DNA of 64,000 bases from Trueperaceae bacterium (GCA_036381035.1 DASVDQ010000109.1:26540-90539), one strand, 5' to 3'; shown: positions 49,253 through 58,531, counted from the stretch's first letter. The notes: a model not told the origin generated them from the letters alone. Numbers and translations: made by a program.

Positions 49253-49759
49253 TCAGTCACGTGCGCTCAAGCGACCCGGACCGACCGAGGCGGCCCCGGG
49301 CGCGTCGGCGTCGCCCGCCGCGGCGCTCGCGGCCTCCCCGGGCTCGGTCGCGGCCGCTAGCTCTGCCATCTCGCCGGGCAGCTCGGCCGCGGACCCGCCC
49401 CCGGTCATCTCGCTGCGCCCCGTGAAGCGGGCGCCCTCCTCGATGTCGAGCGCCGCGGCCTTCACGTCGCCGACCAGCTCGCCGCCGTTCCAGATCTCGA
49501 CCTTGCCGCTGACGACGACGTCCGCCCTCACCTTGCCGAGGACCCGCAGCTCCTCGGCCCGCACCAGCGAGCCGACGATCACGCCGGCGGGAGCGACCTC
49601 GACGACCCCGTCCACCTCGACGTCGCCCTCCACGACGCCGTGGACCCTGACGCGGCCCACGGCCTCCACCCGCCCGACCAGCTTCGTGCCGCGGTGGATG
49701 TACGTGAACGGCTCGCGCTTGGCGGGCTCCTCCTGCTTCTTCGGGGTCCTCCTCAGCAT
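49253..49759 (-). CDS. Bactofilin family cytoskeletal protein
   Basis: The 168-residue protein has the bactofilin beta-helix between residues 15 and 115: FTYIHRGTKLVGRVEAVGRV, VVEGDVEVDGVVEVAPAG, VLGKVRADVVVSGKVEIWNG and the ending LDIEEGARFTGRSEM. Bactofilins polymerise without nucleotide and help shape or localise envelope machinery. The last 50 residues are Ala/Gly/Glu-rich and disordered. GGAGG lies 4 nt before the ATG. Confidence 0.88.
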   Translation of the reverse strand: MLRRTPKKQEEPAKREPFTYIHRGTKLVGRVEAVGRVRVHGVVEGDVEVDGVVEVAPAGVIVGSLVRAEELRVLGKVRADVVVSGKVEIWNGGELVGDVKAAALDIEEGARFTGRSEMTGGGSAAELPGEMAELAAATEPGEAASAAAGDADAPGAASVGPGRLSARD

Positions 49760-49885
49760 CCTGCCTCCAACGTGGCCGGCGCCTGGCGCCCGGCCCGCGC
49801 CCCCAGGTTCCCCCACCGCGCGCCCCGGAGGACGAGTGATGGCTCACACGTCAAGCGGCTGGCGGCGACACGTGGAAGGAAGGCG

Positions 49886-49891
49886 TATCCT
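49886..49891 (+). promoter_or_regulatory. -10 box of the SDR-like gene, leaderless type
   Basis: TATCCT, 6 nt before ATG 49898; it probably also serves nrdR and rsmF. Confidence 0.5.
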
Positions 49892-49897
49892 AGCCGA

Positions 49898-50968
49898 ATG
49901 GAAAGAGCCAGGGTGGTCCTGGTCACGAACGTGGGCCAGGGGTTCGGTCGCGCGGTGTCGCTGGCGTACGGGCGCGCCGGCTACCACGTCGTGTGCGCCG
50001 ACCGCGACGTCGACCTGGCCTCGAAGACCGCCGCGGAGGTCGAGGAGCTCGGCGGCCAGGCCATACCCATCCAGGCCGACATGACCACCCAGATGGACGT
50101 GCTCACGACGTACCAGAAGGTGCTGGAGATCTTCGGCGCGCTCGGCGGCGTGGTGCACGTCGCCGAGCACGTGAACACGACGCCGTTCGAGAACATGGCC
50201 GAGGCCGAGTTCTTCGAGGTGATGGTCGAGGACCTGCGCAGCTCGTTCCTCGTCCTCAAGACCGCGGCGCGGCTCCTGTCCGTGGGCTGGGTCGTCATCG
50301 TGGCGCCGCCGGCCCTGGACTCGGTGCAGATGCACGCGGTGCAGGGCGCCCTCGCCAGGATGGTGACGGGATTCAGGGAGCGCTTCAAGTTCCCGCGCGC
50401 GAACCTCGTCGTGCCCTCGCGCCTCAGCTCCGACCCGCTGCACGACCAGGCGCTGGTGAGGGCCGTGCGCTACCTCGGGTCACCCGAGTCGGCGGGCGTC
50501 TCCGGCCAGATCGTCGACGTGGACCTCCCCGAGCCGCCCCGCGTCGCCGAGGCGCTGCTGCCCGAGGTGCGCGCCGCCCTCGACGACAAGGTGAGGCAGG
50601 ACGAGGAGTACGACTACGCCTGGGAGTACAGCGTCGACGACGAGTCGCCGTACGAGGAAGAGGAGGACCTCGCCGCCGCGGACCGCGACGGGACCGAGGC
50701 GCTCGTCGCCGAGGCGGACGACGGCGACGACTACGAGGCCTTCGACCTGTTGTGGACCCACGAGCTGGGCCTGGTGGGCCGCACGCCCGCACTCAGGCAC
50801 CTCGTCGACGAGGTCGCGCCGCCGCCAGACGAGGCCTACGTCGCCGGCCTCGAGCCCGCCGTCGACCTCTACGGCGACCTCAGCCGCCTCGAGGGCGCCG
50901 ACCCCTACGACGGACGCCCCGAGCCCTCGCCCGCCTACGACGGCGAGGACGTCTACAAGAAGCGCTGA
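49898..50968 (+). CDS. SDR-fold protein without the catalytic Tyr/Lys, with acidic C-terminal tail
   Basis: The first 245 residues follow a short-chain dehydrogenase: VLVTNVGQGFGRAVSLAYGR (nucleotide loop), VVCADRDVDLASKTAAEV, and QADMTTQMDVLTTY. At the catalytic position the expected YxxxK reads MHAVQGALA, with neither tyrosine nor lysine. Residues 250-356 are strongly acidic, with tyrosines (DEEYDYAWEYSVDDESPYEE), and belong to no family I know. The stop overlaps the nrdR ATG (TGATG). It may be a regulator or binding protein rather than an enzyme. Confidence 0.7.
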   Translation: MERARVVLVTNVGQGFGRAVSLAYGRAGYHVVCADRDVDLASKTAAEVEELGGQAIPIQADMTTQMDVLTTYQKVLEIFGALGGVVHVAEHVNTTPFENMAEAEFFEVMVEDLRSSFLVLKTAARLLSVGWVVIVAPPALDSVQMHAVQGALARMVTGFRERFKFPRANLVVPSRLSSDPLHDQALVRAVRYLGSPESAGVSGQIVDVDLPEPPRVAEALLPEVRAALDDKVRQDEEYDYAWEYSVDDESPYEEEEDLAAADRDGTEALVAEADDGDDYEAFDLLWTHELGLVGRTPALRHLVDEVAPPPDEAYVAGLEPAVDLYGDLSRLEGADPYDGRPEPSPAYDGEDVYKKR

Positions 50969-51591
50969 TGCGCTGCCCCTACTGCTCGTCGGAGGACACG
51001 AAGGTCGTGAACTCGCGGCCGTCCGACGAGGGCGCGGCGATCCGCCGGCGCCGCGAGTGCCCGAACTGCCAGCGGCGCTTCACCACCTACGAGCGCGCGC
51101 AGTTCGAGGCGCTGATGGTGCGCAAGCGCTCCGGCAGGCACGAGGCCTTCGACGCCGACAAGCTGCTCAGCAAGCTGCGCATCGCCGCCAACAAGCGCCC
51201 CGTCTCCGAGAAGGTGCTGCGGGAGTTCGCCTACGGCTTCGAGGACGAGGTGCAGGGCCCCGAGGTCACGTCGGAGTACATAGGGCGCCGCGTGCTGCAG
51301 TTCTTGAAGTCCCTCGACGACGTCGCGTACATCAGGTACCTGAGCGTCTACCGCGACTTCGACTCCGTCGACCGCTTCATCGAGGAGATCAGGCAGCTCG
51401 ACGCCGACGTCGCCGGCAAGCACGCCCCGCGCGGCTCGGCGCCCGCGGAGGAGCGCGCCGACGCCGCCGGGGAGGAGCGGCAGGCGCCGGCAGCGCCCGC
51501 CGACGGTGCCGTCGAGGCGCGGCCGGAGCCGGACGTGCCCGCCGACGCCGCGGGCACGCGCGGCAACCTCACGCGCCCCGAGCCGTCCTGA
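50968..51591 (+). CDS. nrdR: Transcriptional repressor NrdR with C-terminal extension
   Basis: NrdR represses ribonucleotide reductase genes according to ATP/dATP. It begins MRCPYCSSEDTKVVNSRPSD, with zinc ligands in CPYC and CPNC, and an ATP-cone between residues 49 and 139 (VRKRSGRHEAFDADKLLSKL, VTSEYIGRRVLQFLK). Typical NrdR is about 150 residues; here 207, the extra 55 being an Ala/Glu/Pro-rich tail. No NrdR box or reductase gene is seen nearby. Confidence 0.93.
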   Translation: MRCPYCSSEDTKVVNSRPSDEGAAIRRRRECPNCQRRFTTYERAQFEALMVRKRSGRHEAFDADKLLSKLRIAANKRPVSEKVLREFAYGFEDEVQGPEVTSEYIGRRVLQFLKSLDDVAYIRYLSVYRDFDSVDRFIEEIRQLDADVAGKHAPRGSAPAEERADAAGEERQAPAAPADGAVEARPEPDVPADAAGTRGNLTRPEPS

Positions 51592-51593
51592 GC

Positions 51594-53069
51594 GTGGTCG
51601 CGGCGAGCCTGCCGCCCGCGTTCAGGGCGCGCATGAGGGCGCTGCTGGGCGGCGAGGCCGAGGAGCTCTTCGCGGCCCTCGAGGAGCCGCGCGAGCCGGC
51701 CGTCCGCCTCAACGCCCTGCGCGGCGACCCGGGCCGCCTCGCCGCGCTGCTGCCGTGGCCCCGGGCGCCGGTGCCGTGGTGCCCGGCGGGCCGGCTCGTG
51801 AACGCCGCCAGCGCGTCCGTGGCGGACCACCCCCTGAACGACGCCGGCGTCTACTACCAGCAGGACCCCGCCGCGATGGCCGCTGCCGAGGCGCTAGACC
51901 CGCGTCCGGGCGAGCTCGTCGTCGACCTGGCGGCGGCGCCGGGAGGCAAGGCCACGCACCTGGCGGCGCTGGCCGGCGACGCGGCCCTCGTCGTCGCGAA
52001 CGACGTGGACGCGCGTCGCGCCCGCGCCCTCCTCTCCAACGTCGAGCGCCTCGGCGTGACCGGCGCGGCCGTGACGAGCTCGGCGCCGGGCCGCTTCGCC
52101 GGCGCCCTGGGCGGAGCCTGCGACGCCGTGCTGCTCGACGCCCCCTGCTCCGGAGAGGGGATGTTCCGGCGCTCGGCGGCGGCGCGCGCGGCGTGGAGCG
52201 AGGCGGGCGTCGGGCGGCACGCCGAGCTGCAGCGACGCCTCATCGCCGCGGCCGCCGACCTGCTGCGCCCGGGCGGGCGGCTCGTCTACAGCACCTGCAC
52301 CTTCGACCCCCGCGAGAACGAGGAGGTCGTGCTGTGGCTGCTGGCGCGCCGGCCGGACCTGGAGCTCGAGCCCCTCGACCTGGCGGGCGCCGAGGACGCC
52401 GCGAGGTTCGGCCTGCCGGGCGCGGCGCGCCTGTGGCCGCACCGCGCGGTGGGGGACGGGCACTTCGTGGCGCGCCTGCGCCGGTATGAGGGAGCGCCCG
52501 CGGGTCCGGGGGCGCGTCGCCCGGGGGACGGCCGGGAGGGCTCCCGCGTCCGCGGCGCGGCCCGCCGCGGACGCCTGGTCGAGGGCGCGCCGGACGACGC
52601 CACCCAGGACGCCTGGGCGTCCTTCGCCGCGGAGCGCCTCACGCCGGAGTGGCGGGAGCGCGCGTCCGGAGGCCGCCTGGCGCGCTTCGGCGAGCGCCTC
52701 CTGCTGCTGCCCGAGGGCTTCGCGCCCCTGCCCGGCGTGCACGTCCTGCGCGCGGGCCTGCACGTCGCCGACGCGCGGTCGGCCGGCGGCAGGGTGGAGC
52801 TGACGCCCGCCCACGCACTGGCCATGGCGGCAGGCTTCGCGGAACGAGGCTGGGCGGGACCGCGGCTCGAGGTGGGCGGAGACGACGCGTCCCTGGCGGC
52901 GTTCCTGGAGGGCGGTGCCCTCGCCGCGCCCGGCGTCCCCGACGGCCAGGCGCTCGTCACATGGCGGGGCTTCGCGCTGGGCTGGGCGGACTGCCGGCGC
53001 GGCTCCGCTCGCTCCCTGCTGCCGCGCGGCCTGCGCCGGAAGACGCGCGCCGCCCACGCCCTTGGCTAG
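51594..53069 (+). CDS. rsmF: 16S rRNA m5C methyltransferase, RsmF-like
   Basis: The 491-residue protein methylates cytosines in 16S rRNA by family. The NOL1/NOP2/Sun domain has the SAM motif LAAAPGGKATHLAAL, the catalytic cysteines in DAPCSGEGMFRRS and YSTCTFDPRENE, and YYQQDPAAMAAAEAL. The C-terminal 180 residues form the RsmF-type extension with a PUA-like end (WRGFALGWADCR). Thermus RsmF has several target cytosines; the same cannot be assumed here. GTG 51594 follows the nrdR stop by 2 nt. Confidence 0.88.
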   Translation: MVAASLPPAFRARMRALLGGEAEELFAALEEPREPAVRLNALRGDPGRLAALLPWPRAPVPWCPAGRLVNAASASVADHPLNDAGVYYQQDPAAMAAAEALDPRPGELVVDLAAAPGGKATHLAALAGDAALVVANDVDARRARALLSNVERLGVTGAAVTSSAPGRFAGALGGACDAVLLDAPCSGEGMFRRSAAARAAWSEAGVGRHAELQRRLIAAAADLLRPGGRLVYSTCTFDPRENEEVVLWLLARRPDLELEPLDLAGAEDAARFGLPGAARLWPHRAVGDGHFVARLRRYEGAPAGPGARRPGDGREGSRVRGAARRGRLVEGAPDDATQDAWASFAAERLTPEWRERASGGRLARFGERLLLLPEGFAPLPGVHVLRAGLHVADARSAGGRVELTPAHALAMAAGFAERGWAGPRLEVGGDDASLAAFLEGGALAAPGVPDGQALVTWRGFALGWADCRRGSARSLLPRGLRRKTRAAHALG

Positions 53070-53085
53070 GCCCGCCGCAGCGTGC

Positions 53086-53091
53086 TACACT
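53086..53091 (+). promoter_or_regulatory. Extended -10 box of rplM-rpsI
   Basis: TGC-TACACT, giving a start near 53098 and a leader of about 62 nt. Confidence 0.55.
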
Positions 53092-53102
53092 CGCGTTTGG
53101 CT

Positions 53103-53141
53103 TCTTCGCTCTAGTGCCCCGATCACTCACGAAGGCGAAGA
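53103..53141 (+). promoter_or_regulatory. Candidate ribosomal-protein leader hairpin before rplM
   Basis: Outer stem TCTTCGC (53103-53109) with GCGAAGA (53135-53141) and inner stem AGTG (53113-53116) with CACT (53124-53127) form a nested hairpin ending just before the AGAAGGA ribosome site. L13 leaders that bind the protein are known in other bacteria; homology is not shown. Confidence 0.4.
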
Positions 53142-53159
53142 CAGAAGGACGTGACGAGC

Positions 53160-53584
53160 GTGAAGACTTACTTCTCGAACGAGCCCACGAACGACTGGGT
53201 CCTCGTGGACGCAGCCGGCATGCGCGTGGGCCGTCTCGCGACCCGGGTCGCCGCCCTGCTGAAGGGCAAGCACAAGCCCACCTACTCGCCGCACCAGCCG
53301 TGCGGCGACTTCGTCGTCGTCATCAACGCCGACAAGGTCGAGTTCAGCGGCGACAAGCTCGACTCCAAGGTGTACACCAGGTACTCGGGCTACCAGGGCG
53401 GTCTGAAGACCACGACGGCCCGCGAGGCGCTGGCCAAGCACCCGGAGCGCGTGATCGAGCACGCCGTCTGGGGCATGCTGCCTAAGACGCGCCTGGGCCG
53501 CCGGCTGATCCGGCGGCTGAAGGTCTACGCCGGCGAGACGCACCCGCACGAGGCGCAGCAGCCGAGGAAGCTGGAGCTCAACTG

Positions 53585-53585
<1 letters not shown>
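53160..53585 (+). CDS. rplM: 50S ribosomal protein L13
   Basis: L13 is an early-assembly 23S rRNA binder. The 141-residue protein has [53 protein letters not shown] and [17 protein letters not shown] 53160 gives the family start MKTYF with AGAAGGA 10 nt upstream; GTG 53151 would crowd the ribosome site. The stop overlaps the rpsI ATG (TGATG). Confidence 0.97.
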
Positions 53586-53971
<386 letters not shown>

Positions 53972-54006
53972 AGCCGCTCTAGCAGCGGAGACAGGGTCGG
54001 GCCCCC

Positions 54007-54810
54007 GTGACCGTGCTGCAGGCTCTCGTGCTGGGCGCGGTCCAGGGGCTCACCGAGTTCCTGCCCGTCTCGTCCTCCGGCCACCTCGTCCTCGCGAACT
54101 ACTACCTGGGCTGGGGCGACCGGCTCCCCCTGTGGGTGGACATCGCCACGAACACGGGCACCGTGCTGGCCGTCGTCGTCTACCTGTGGCGGGACGTCGC
54201 GGCGGCCGTCGGTGGCTTCTTCGCCGGCCTCGCCTCCGCCGAGGCCCGTGCGCGGCCGGGCTGGCGGCTGGCGCTCTTGGTGCTGGCCGGCTCGGTACCG
54301 ACGGCGGCGATCGGCCTGGCGCTGCGCGGCGTCTTCGAGAGCCTCAACGCGCCCCTGCCCGTGGCGATCGCGCTGGCGGTCACCGGCCTCATCCTCTGGT
54401 TCGCGCCCAGGTCGGGGCCGAAGAGGGAGCCGGGCGACCTCAGCTACGCCGACGCGCTCGTCGCCGGCGTCGTCCAGGGCATCGCCGTCGTGCCCGGCAT
54501 CTCCCGCTCCGGCTCCACGATCGCGTCCCTGCTGGCGCGCGGCGCCGACAGGGAGCTCGCGCCGCGCGTGTCTTTCCTCCTCTACCTGGTGGTCTCGCTC
54601 GGCGTGGCCGTGTTCGGCATCGGGGACGTCCGCGAGGCGGAGGTGCCCCTCGTCCCGCTCGTCGCGATGGTGGCCTCGTCGTTCGCCGTCGGCTACCTGG
54701 CACTCGTCACGGTGTTCGCGGTGCTGCGCCGCGGGCGCTTCCGGGCCTTCGCGCCCTACCTCTGGGCGCTGTCGGCCGTCACCATCGCCTCCGTGCTGCT
54801 GGGCCGTTGA
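54007..54810 (+). CDS. uppP: Undecaprenyl-diphosphatase (BacA/UppP)
   Basis: UppP recycles undecaprenyl pyrophosphate to the monophosphate lipid carrier; it also gives bacitracin resistance. The 267-residue polytopic protein has the signatures ALVLGAVQGLTEFLPVSSSG and VVPGISRSGSTIASLL, with catalytic Glu, Ser and Arg present. GTG start 35 nt after rpsI. It supplies the carrier used by WecA. Confidence 0.95.
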   Translation: MTVLQALVLGAVQGLTEFLPVSSSGHLVLANYYLGWGDRLPLWVDIATNTGTVLAVVVYLWRDVAAAVGGFFAGLASAEARARPGWRLALLVLAGSVPTAAIGLALRGVFESLNAPLPVAIALAVTGLILWFAPRSGPKREPGDLSYADALVAGVVQGIAVVPGISRSGSTIASLLARGADRELAPRVSFLLYLVVSLGVAVFGIGDVREAEVPLVPLVAMVASSFAVGYLALVTVFAVLRRGRFRAFAPYLWALSAVTIASVLLGR

Positions 54811-54860
54811 GGGCGTGCGGAACGCCGCGGGGCGGACAGGGACGAGCCGGCTCGCTGGGC

Positions 54861-54866
54861 TATCAT
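54861..54866 (+). promoter_or_regulatory. -10 box of gltX
   Basis: TATCAT, 26 nt before the gltX GTG, leaving room for the GGGAGG ribosome site. Confidence 0.45.
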
Positions 54867-54892
54867 CGCGGGGCTAGAGGGAGGCGACGTCA

Positions 54893-56443
54893 GTGGAGGT
54901 CGTGACTCGAATCGCGCCGTCCCCGACCGGCGACCCGCACGTCGGAACGGCTTACGTGGGTCTGTTCAGCTACGTGCTGGCGAGGAAGCATGGCGGCCGG
55001 TTCATCTTCCGCCTCGAGGACACGGACCGTCAGCGCTATCAGGAGCAGTCGGAGCGACGGATCCTCGAGATGTTCTCCTGGCTCGGCATCGAGCCGGACG
55101 AGAGCCCGGCGAAGGGCGGCCCGCACGCGCCGTACCGGCAGAGCGAGCGGCTGCACGTCTACCGCGAGCACGTCGACGCGCTGCTGGCCGGCGGCCACGC
55201 CTACAGGGCGTTCGAGACGGCCGAGGAGCTGGAGGCCATGCGCGCCGAGCAGAAGCGCCTGGGCAAGCCCCTCGGCTACGACGGGCGCGGGAGGTCGGTG
55301 CCGCGCGAGGAGCAGGAGCGGCGGGCCGCCGCGGGCGAGCCGCACGTCGTCCGCCTCGCCACGCCGGACGACGGCACGACCACGTTCGTCGACAGGCTGC
55401 GCGGCGAGATCTCCTTCGCCAACGAGGAGATCCGCGACCCCGTCCTGCTCAAGTCGGACGGCTACCCCACCTACCACCTCGCCGTCGTCGTCGACGACCA
55501 CCTCATGGGCGTCACGCACGTGATCCGCGCCGAGGAGTGGATCACGAGCACGCCGATCCACGTGCTCCTCTACCGCGCCTTCGGCTGGGAGCTCCCCGAG
55601 TTCGTGCACGTGCCGATCCTCCGCAACCCCGACCGCACGAAGCTCTCGAAGCGCAAGTCGGACACGTCCGTCGACTCGTACCGTCGGCAGGGCATCCTGC
55701 CCGAGGCGCTGCTGAACTACCTCGCGACGCTGGGCTGGAGCATGCCGGACGGACGCGAGTTCTTCAGCCTCGAGGAGATGATCGCCGCGTTCGACCTCGA
55801 CCGCATCTCGACCGGCGAGCCCGTCTTCGACCTCAAGAAGCTGAAGTTCTTCAACGCCAAGTACCTGCGCGAGATCCTGCCACTCGAGGAGGTGGCCGCG
55901 CGCGCGGAGCCGCTCTTCGCCGAGCGGGGCTTCGACGTGGGCGACGACCCCGACTACCTCCTCGACGTCGTCGACGTGCTCAGGCCGCGCGCGGAGACCC
56001 TGGTCGAGCTGGCCGACCAGGCCGGCTACTTCTTCACGGAGGAGTTCCCGTACGACGAGGGCGCACGCAAGCAGCTCGCGGCGGGACAGGCGCACCTGCA
56101 GGCCGTGGAGCGCGAGCTGTCGATGCTCGAGTTCTTCGACTACGACGGCGTCGACGACATGCTGCGCTCCTACGTGCAGGACCAGGCCGTGCCCATGGGC
56201 AAGGTCATGATGCCGCTGCGCGCGGCGCTGACGGGCACCACCACCTCGCCCGGGGTCGTCGACCTGATCGTGATCCTCGGCAAGCAGCGGTCGCTCTCCC
56301 GCATCGGCAGGGCGCTCACCTACATCGACGCCGGCCTGCCCGACGACGACCCCCAGAAGTCCCTCGAGGAGCAGAGGCGCCAGGAGGCGGCCAAGGCCAA
56401 GGGCAAGCAGGTCGCCGCGGCCAAGGCGAAGGGCGCCTCGTGA
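54893..56443 (+). CDS. gltX: Glutamyl-tRNA synthetase
   Basis: The 516-residue class I synthetase charges tRNA(Glu). It has RIAPSPTGDPHVGTAYVGLF (HIGH region), FIFRLEDTDRQRY, YHLAVVVDDHLMGVTHVIRA, KLSKRKSDTSVDSY and a complete C-terminal anticodon-binding domain. A short Lys/Ala/Gln-rich tail ends the protein. GGGAGG lies 8 nt before the GTG. The stop overlaps ftsY by 4 nt, a less usual pairing. Confidence 0.96.
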   Translation: MEVVTRIAPSPTGDPHVGTAYVGLFSYVLARKHGGRFIFRLEDTDRQRYQEQSERRILEMFSWLGIEPDESPAKGGPHAPYRQSERLHVYREHVDALLAGGHAYRAFETAEELEAMRAEQKRLGKPLGYDGRGRSVPREEQERRAAAGEPHVVRLATPDDGTTTFVDRLRGEISFANEEIRDPVLLKSDGYPTYHLAVVVDDHLMGVTHVIRAEEWITSTPIHVLLYRAFGWELPEFVHVPILRNPDRTKLSKRKSDTSVDSYRRQGILPEALLNYLATLGWSMPDGREFFSLEEMIAAFDLDRISTGEPVFDLKKLKFFNAKYLREILPLEEVAARAEPLFAERGFDVGDDPDYLLDVVDVLRPRAETLVELADQAGYFFTEEFPYDEGARKQLAAGQAHLQAVERELSMLEFFDYDGVDDMLRSYVQDQAVPMGKVMMPLRAALTGTTTSPGVVDLIVILGKQRSLSRIGRALTYIDAGLPDDDPQKSLEEQRRQEAAKAKGKQVAAAKAKGAS

Positions 56444-57429
56444 GCTGGTTCGACCGCCTGCGGCAGGGCCTCTCGCGCACGCGCGGCGTCATCGCGGAGG
56501 GCCTGGGCGGCGAGGGGCCGGCCGCGCCGGGTCAGCGGGCTCCCGGCGCCGCGCCCCGAGGGCGCCCCGCCGACTGGGAGATGGACTGGGACGAGCTGGA
56601 GCTCGCCCTCATCGCCGCCGACGTGGGCGCCAAGCTGGCCGCCGAGGTCGTCGAGGGGGCGAAGCGCGAGCGCGAGCGCGGCATGACGTTCGGCCAGGCG
56701 CTGGAGAAGGCGCTGCTCGACCAGCTCGAGCCCGACGCGATGCGGCAGAAGCTGCGGCGCGTGGGCTTCCAGCTCGACGTCACCCGCAAGGTCGTGGAGC
56801 CCGCCGGGCACGTGATCATGGTCGTGGGCGTCAACGGCGTCGGGAAGACGACCACGATCGCCAAGCTGGGGGCGTACTACCAGCGCCACGGGCGCAGCGT
56901 GATGTTCGCCGCCGGCGACACGTTCAGGGCCGCCGGGAGCGCGCAGCTCGCCGTCTGGGGCGAGCGCCTCGGCATACCGACCGTGACCGGACCGGACGGC
57001 GGCGACCCGGCCGCCGTCGCCTTCGACGGCGCCCAGCGGCGGCTCTCGCAGGGGCGAGACCTGCTGATCGTCGACACGGCGGGCCGCCTCCACACCAAGC
57101 ACAACCTCATGGAGGAGCTGAAGAAGGTGAAGCGGGTCGTGGACCGCGCCGACCCCGGCGAGCCGCGCGAGGTGTGGCTCGTGCTCGACGCCGTGACGGG
57201 CCAGAACGGCCTCGAGCAGGCGCGGCGCTTCCACGACGCCGTCGGCCTCACCGGCGTGATCGTCACCAAGCTCGACGGCACGGCGAAGGGCGGCATCCTC
57301 CTCCCCATCACGCGCGAGCTGCGCCTGCCCATCAGGTTCATCGGCGTCGGCGAGCGCGAGGACGACCTCCAGCCCTACGACGCCGCGGCGTTCGTGCACG
57401 CGCTCCTCGACCTCCCGGTGGAGGCCTGA
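56440..57429 (+). CDS. ftsY: Signal recognition particle receptor FtsY
   Basis: FtsY brings ribosome-SRP complexes to the membrane translocon. The 329-residue protein has a short N-terminal A region (SWFDRLRQGLSRTR), the helical N domain, and the GTPase: GVNGVGKTTTIAKLGAYYQR, AGDTFRAAGSAQLAVW, VDTAGRLHTKHNLMEEL, VLDAVTGQNGLEQARRF and TKLDGTAKGGILLPIT. The GTG start overlaps the gltX stop. Confidence 0.96.
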   Translation: MSWFDRLRQGLSRTRGVIAEGLGGEGPAAPGQRAPGAAPRGRPADWEMDWDELELALIAADVGAKLAAEVVEGAKRERERGMTFGQALEKALLDQLEPDAMRQKLRRVGFQLDVTRKVVEPAGHVIMVVGVNGVGKTTTIAKLGAYYQRHGRSVMFAAGDTFRAAGSAQLAVWGERLGIPTVTGPDGGDPAAVAFDGAQRRLSQGRDLLIVDTAGRLHTKHNLMEELKKVKRVVDRADPGEPREVWLVLDAVTGQNGLEQARRFHDAVGLTGVIVTKLDGTAKGGILLPITRELRLPIRFIGVGEREDDLQPYDAAAFVHALLDLPVEA

Positions 57430-57430
57430 G

Positions 57431-58165
57431 CTGCCGCGACAGCTGCTGGCGGTCGTGGCCGCCACCCGCGCGGAACTCGGCCCGCTGGCGCGCGCCCTTG
57501 CCGGTCACGGGAGGCTCCCGTGGGGGCCCCGCTGGCCCCACGCGGTGACGGGCGAGCTCGCCGGCGTGCCCGTCGTCCTGGCCGCCAGCGGCCTGGGCAA
57601 GGCCAACGCCGCGGCCGCGCTGGCGGCGCTGGTGGCGTCCGCGGGCGGCGCGGTGCGGGCCGTGCTGCAGGTCGGCGTTGGCGGCGCCTACCCCGGCGCT
57701 CCCGTGGCCACGGGGGCCGCCGCCCTCGCCGCCAGCGAGCTCGACCTCGACCTCGGCCTCGGTCGCCACCCCGACTGGCGCGACCTGGAGGCGCTCGCCG
57801 TGCCGGGCGACGAGACGCGCAACCGCATCGACCTAGCGGGCCCCGCGCTCGAGGCGGCCCGGGCCGCGACGGGCCTGCCGGCGCTGGCCTTCGCGACGTC
57901 CGACGCCGTCACCGCCGACCGCGACGACGCCGCCTACCTGGCCGGGCGCTTCGGAGCGTCGGTCGAGTCCATGGAGGGGGCGGGCGCCGCGCGCGCGGCG
58001 GCGGCCCTCGGGGTACCGTTCGTCGAGCTGCGCGGCGTGAGCAACCTGGCGGGCGACCGCGACAAGGCGTCGTGGCGCCTGCGGGAGGCGATAGCGGCGG
58101 CCTGCGAGGCCGCCGTCGCGGCCGCGGGCGCCGTCTGGGAGGTCTGTCGTGAACCCGCTGGCTAG
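57431..58165 (+). CDS. mqnB: Futalosine hydrolase
   Basis: MqnB splits futalosine to dehypoxanthine futalosine and hypoxanthine in the alternative menaquinone pathway. The nucleosidase fold shows ASGLGKANAAAALAALV, GVGGAYPGAPVATGAAAL, FATSDAVTADRD and SVESMEGAGAARAAAALG followed by FVELRGVSNLAGDRDKASW. No ATG, GTG or TTG lies at the expected N-terminus; GTG 57455 would cut off the first beta strand (QLLAVVAATRAEL). CTG 57431, 6 nt after GGAGG, restores it and is adopted with caution. Confidence 0.85.
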   Translation: MPRQLLAVVAATRAELGPLARALAGHGRLPWGPRWPHAVTGELAGVPVVLAASGLGKANAAAALAALVASAGGAVRAVLQVGVGGAYPGAPVATGAAALAASELDLDLGLGRHPDWRDLEALAVPGDETRNRIDLAGPALEAARAATGLPALAFATSDAVTADRDDAAYLAGRFGASVESMEGAGAARAAAALGVPFVELRGVSNLAGDRDKASWRLREAIAAACEAAVAAAGAVWEVCREPAG

Positions 58166-58415
58166 CCTGCCCTGGTGGCTGCTCTGGGTCGTGCTGGGCG
58201 TCACCTTCGTCGTCGTCCACGCCCTGGCCTTCCAGCCGCGGCGGGAGGCCGGCGGCGGGAGGACGCTCATGCGCGTGGTCTCCTCCGCCCTCCTCCTCGT
58301 CGGGCTGGTGGTCGTGGACCCCGCCGAGCCCGCCACGGTGCTGCTGGCCCTGGCGGCCGCAGCCGGCGCCGGCTTCCTCAGCGGCAGGGCCGCGCCGCCG
58401 CGCCCTACCCGGTGA
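58149..58415 (+). CDS. Small membrane protein of unknown function (88 aa)
   Basis: The protein starts MNPLASLPWWLLWVVLGVTF and has two further hydrophobic stretches (VSSALLLVGLVVV and TVLLALAAAAGAGF), so two or three membrane segments, with a short basic tail. I recognise no family. GGGAGG lies 7 nt before the GTG, which is 17 nt inside mqnB, so it is coupled to that gene. Confidence 0.65.
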   Translation: MNPLASLPWWLLWVVLGVTFVVVHALAFQPRREAGGGRTLMRVVSSALLLVGLVVVDPAEPATVLLALAAAAGAGFLSGRAAPPRPTR

Positions 58416-58531
58416 GGACACGGGCCCGCCCGGCCTCAGAGCGTAGCGGCCGCCTCCAGCCGCGTCCCGTGGCTGCGCCGCTCCGGTCGTCCGCGAGCCG
58501 GCCGATGGCTGCCCTGCCCCGTCCCAGACGG

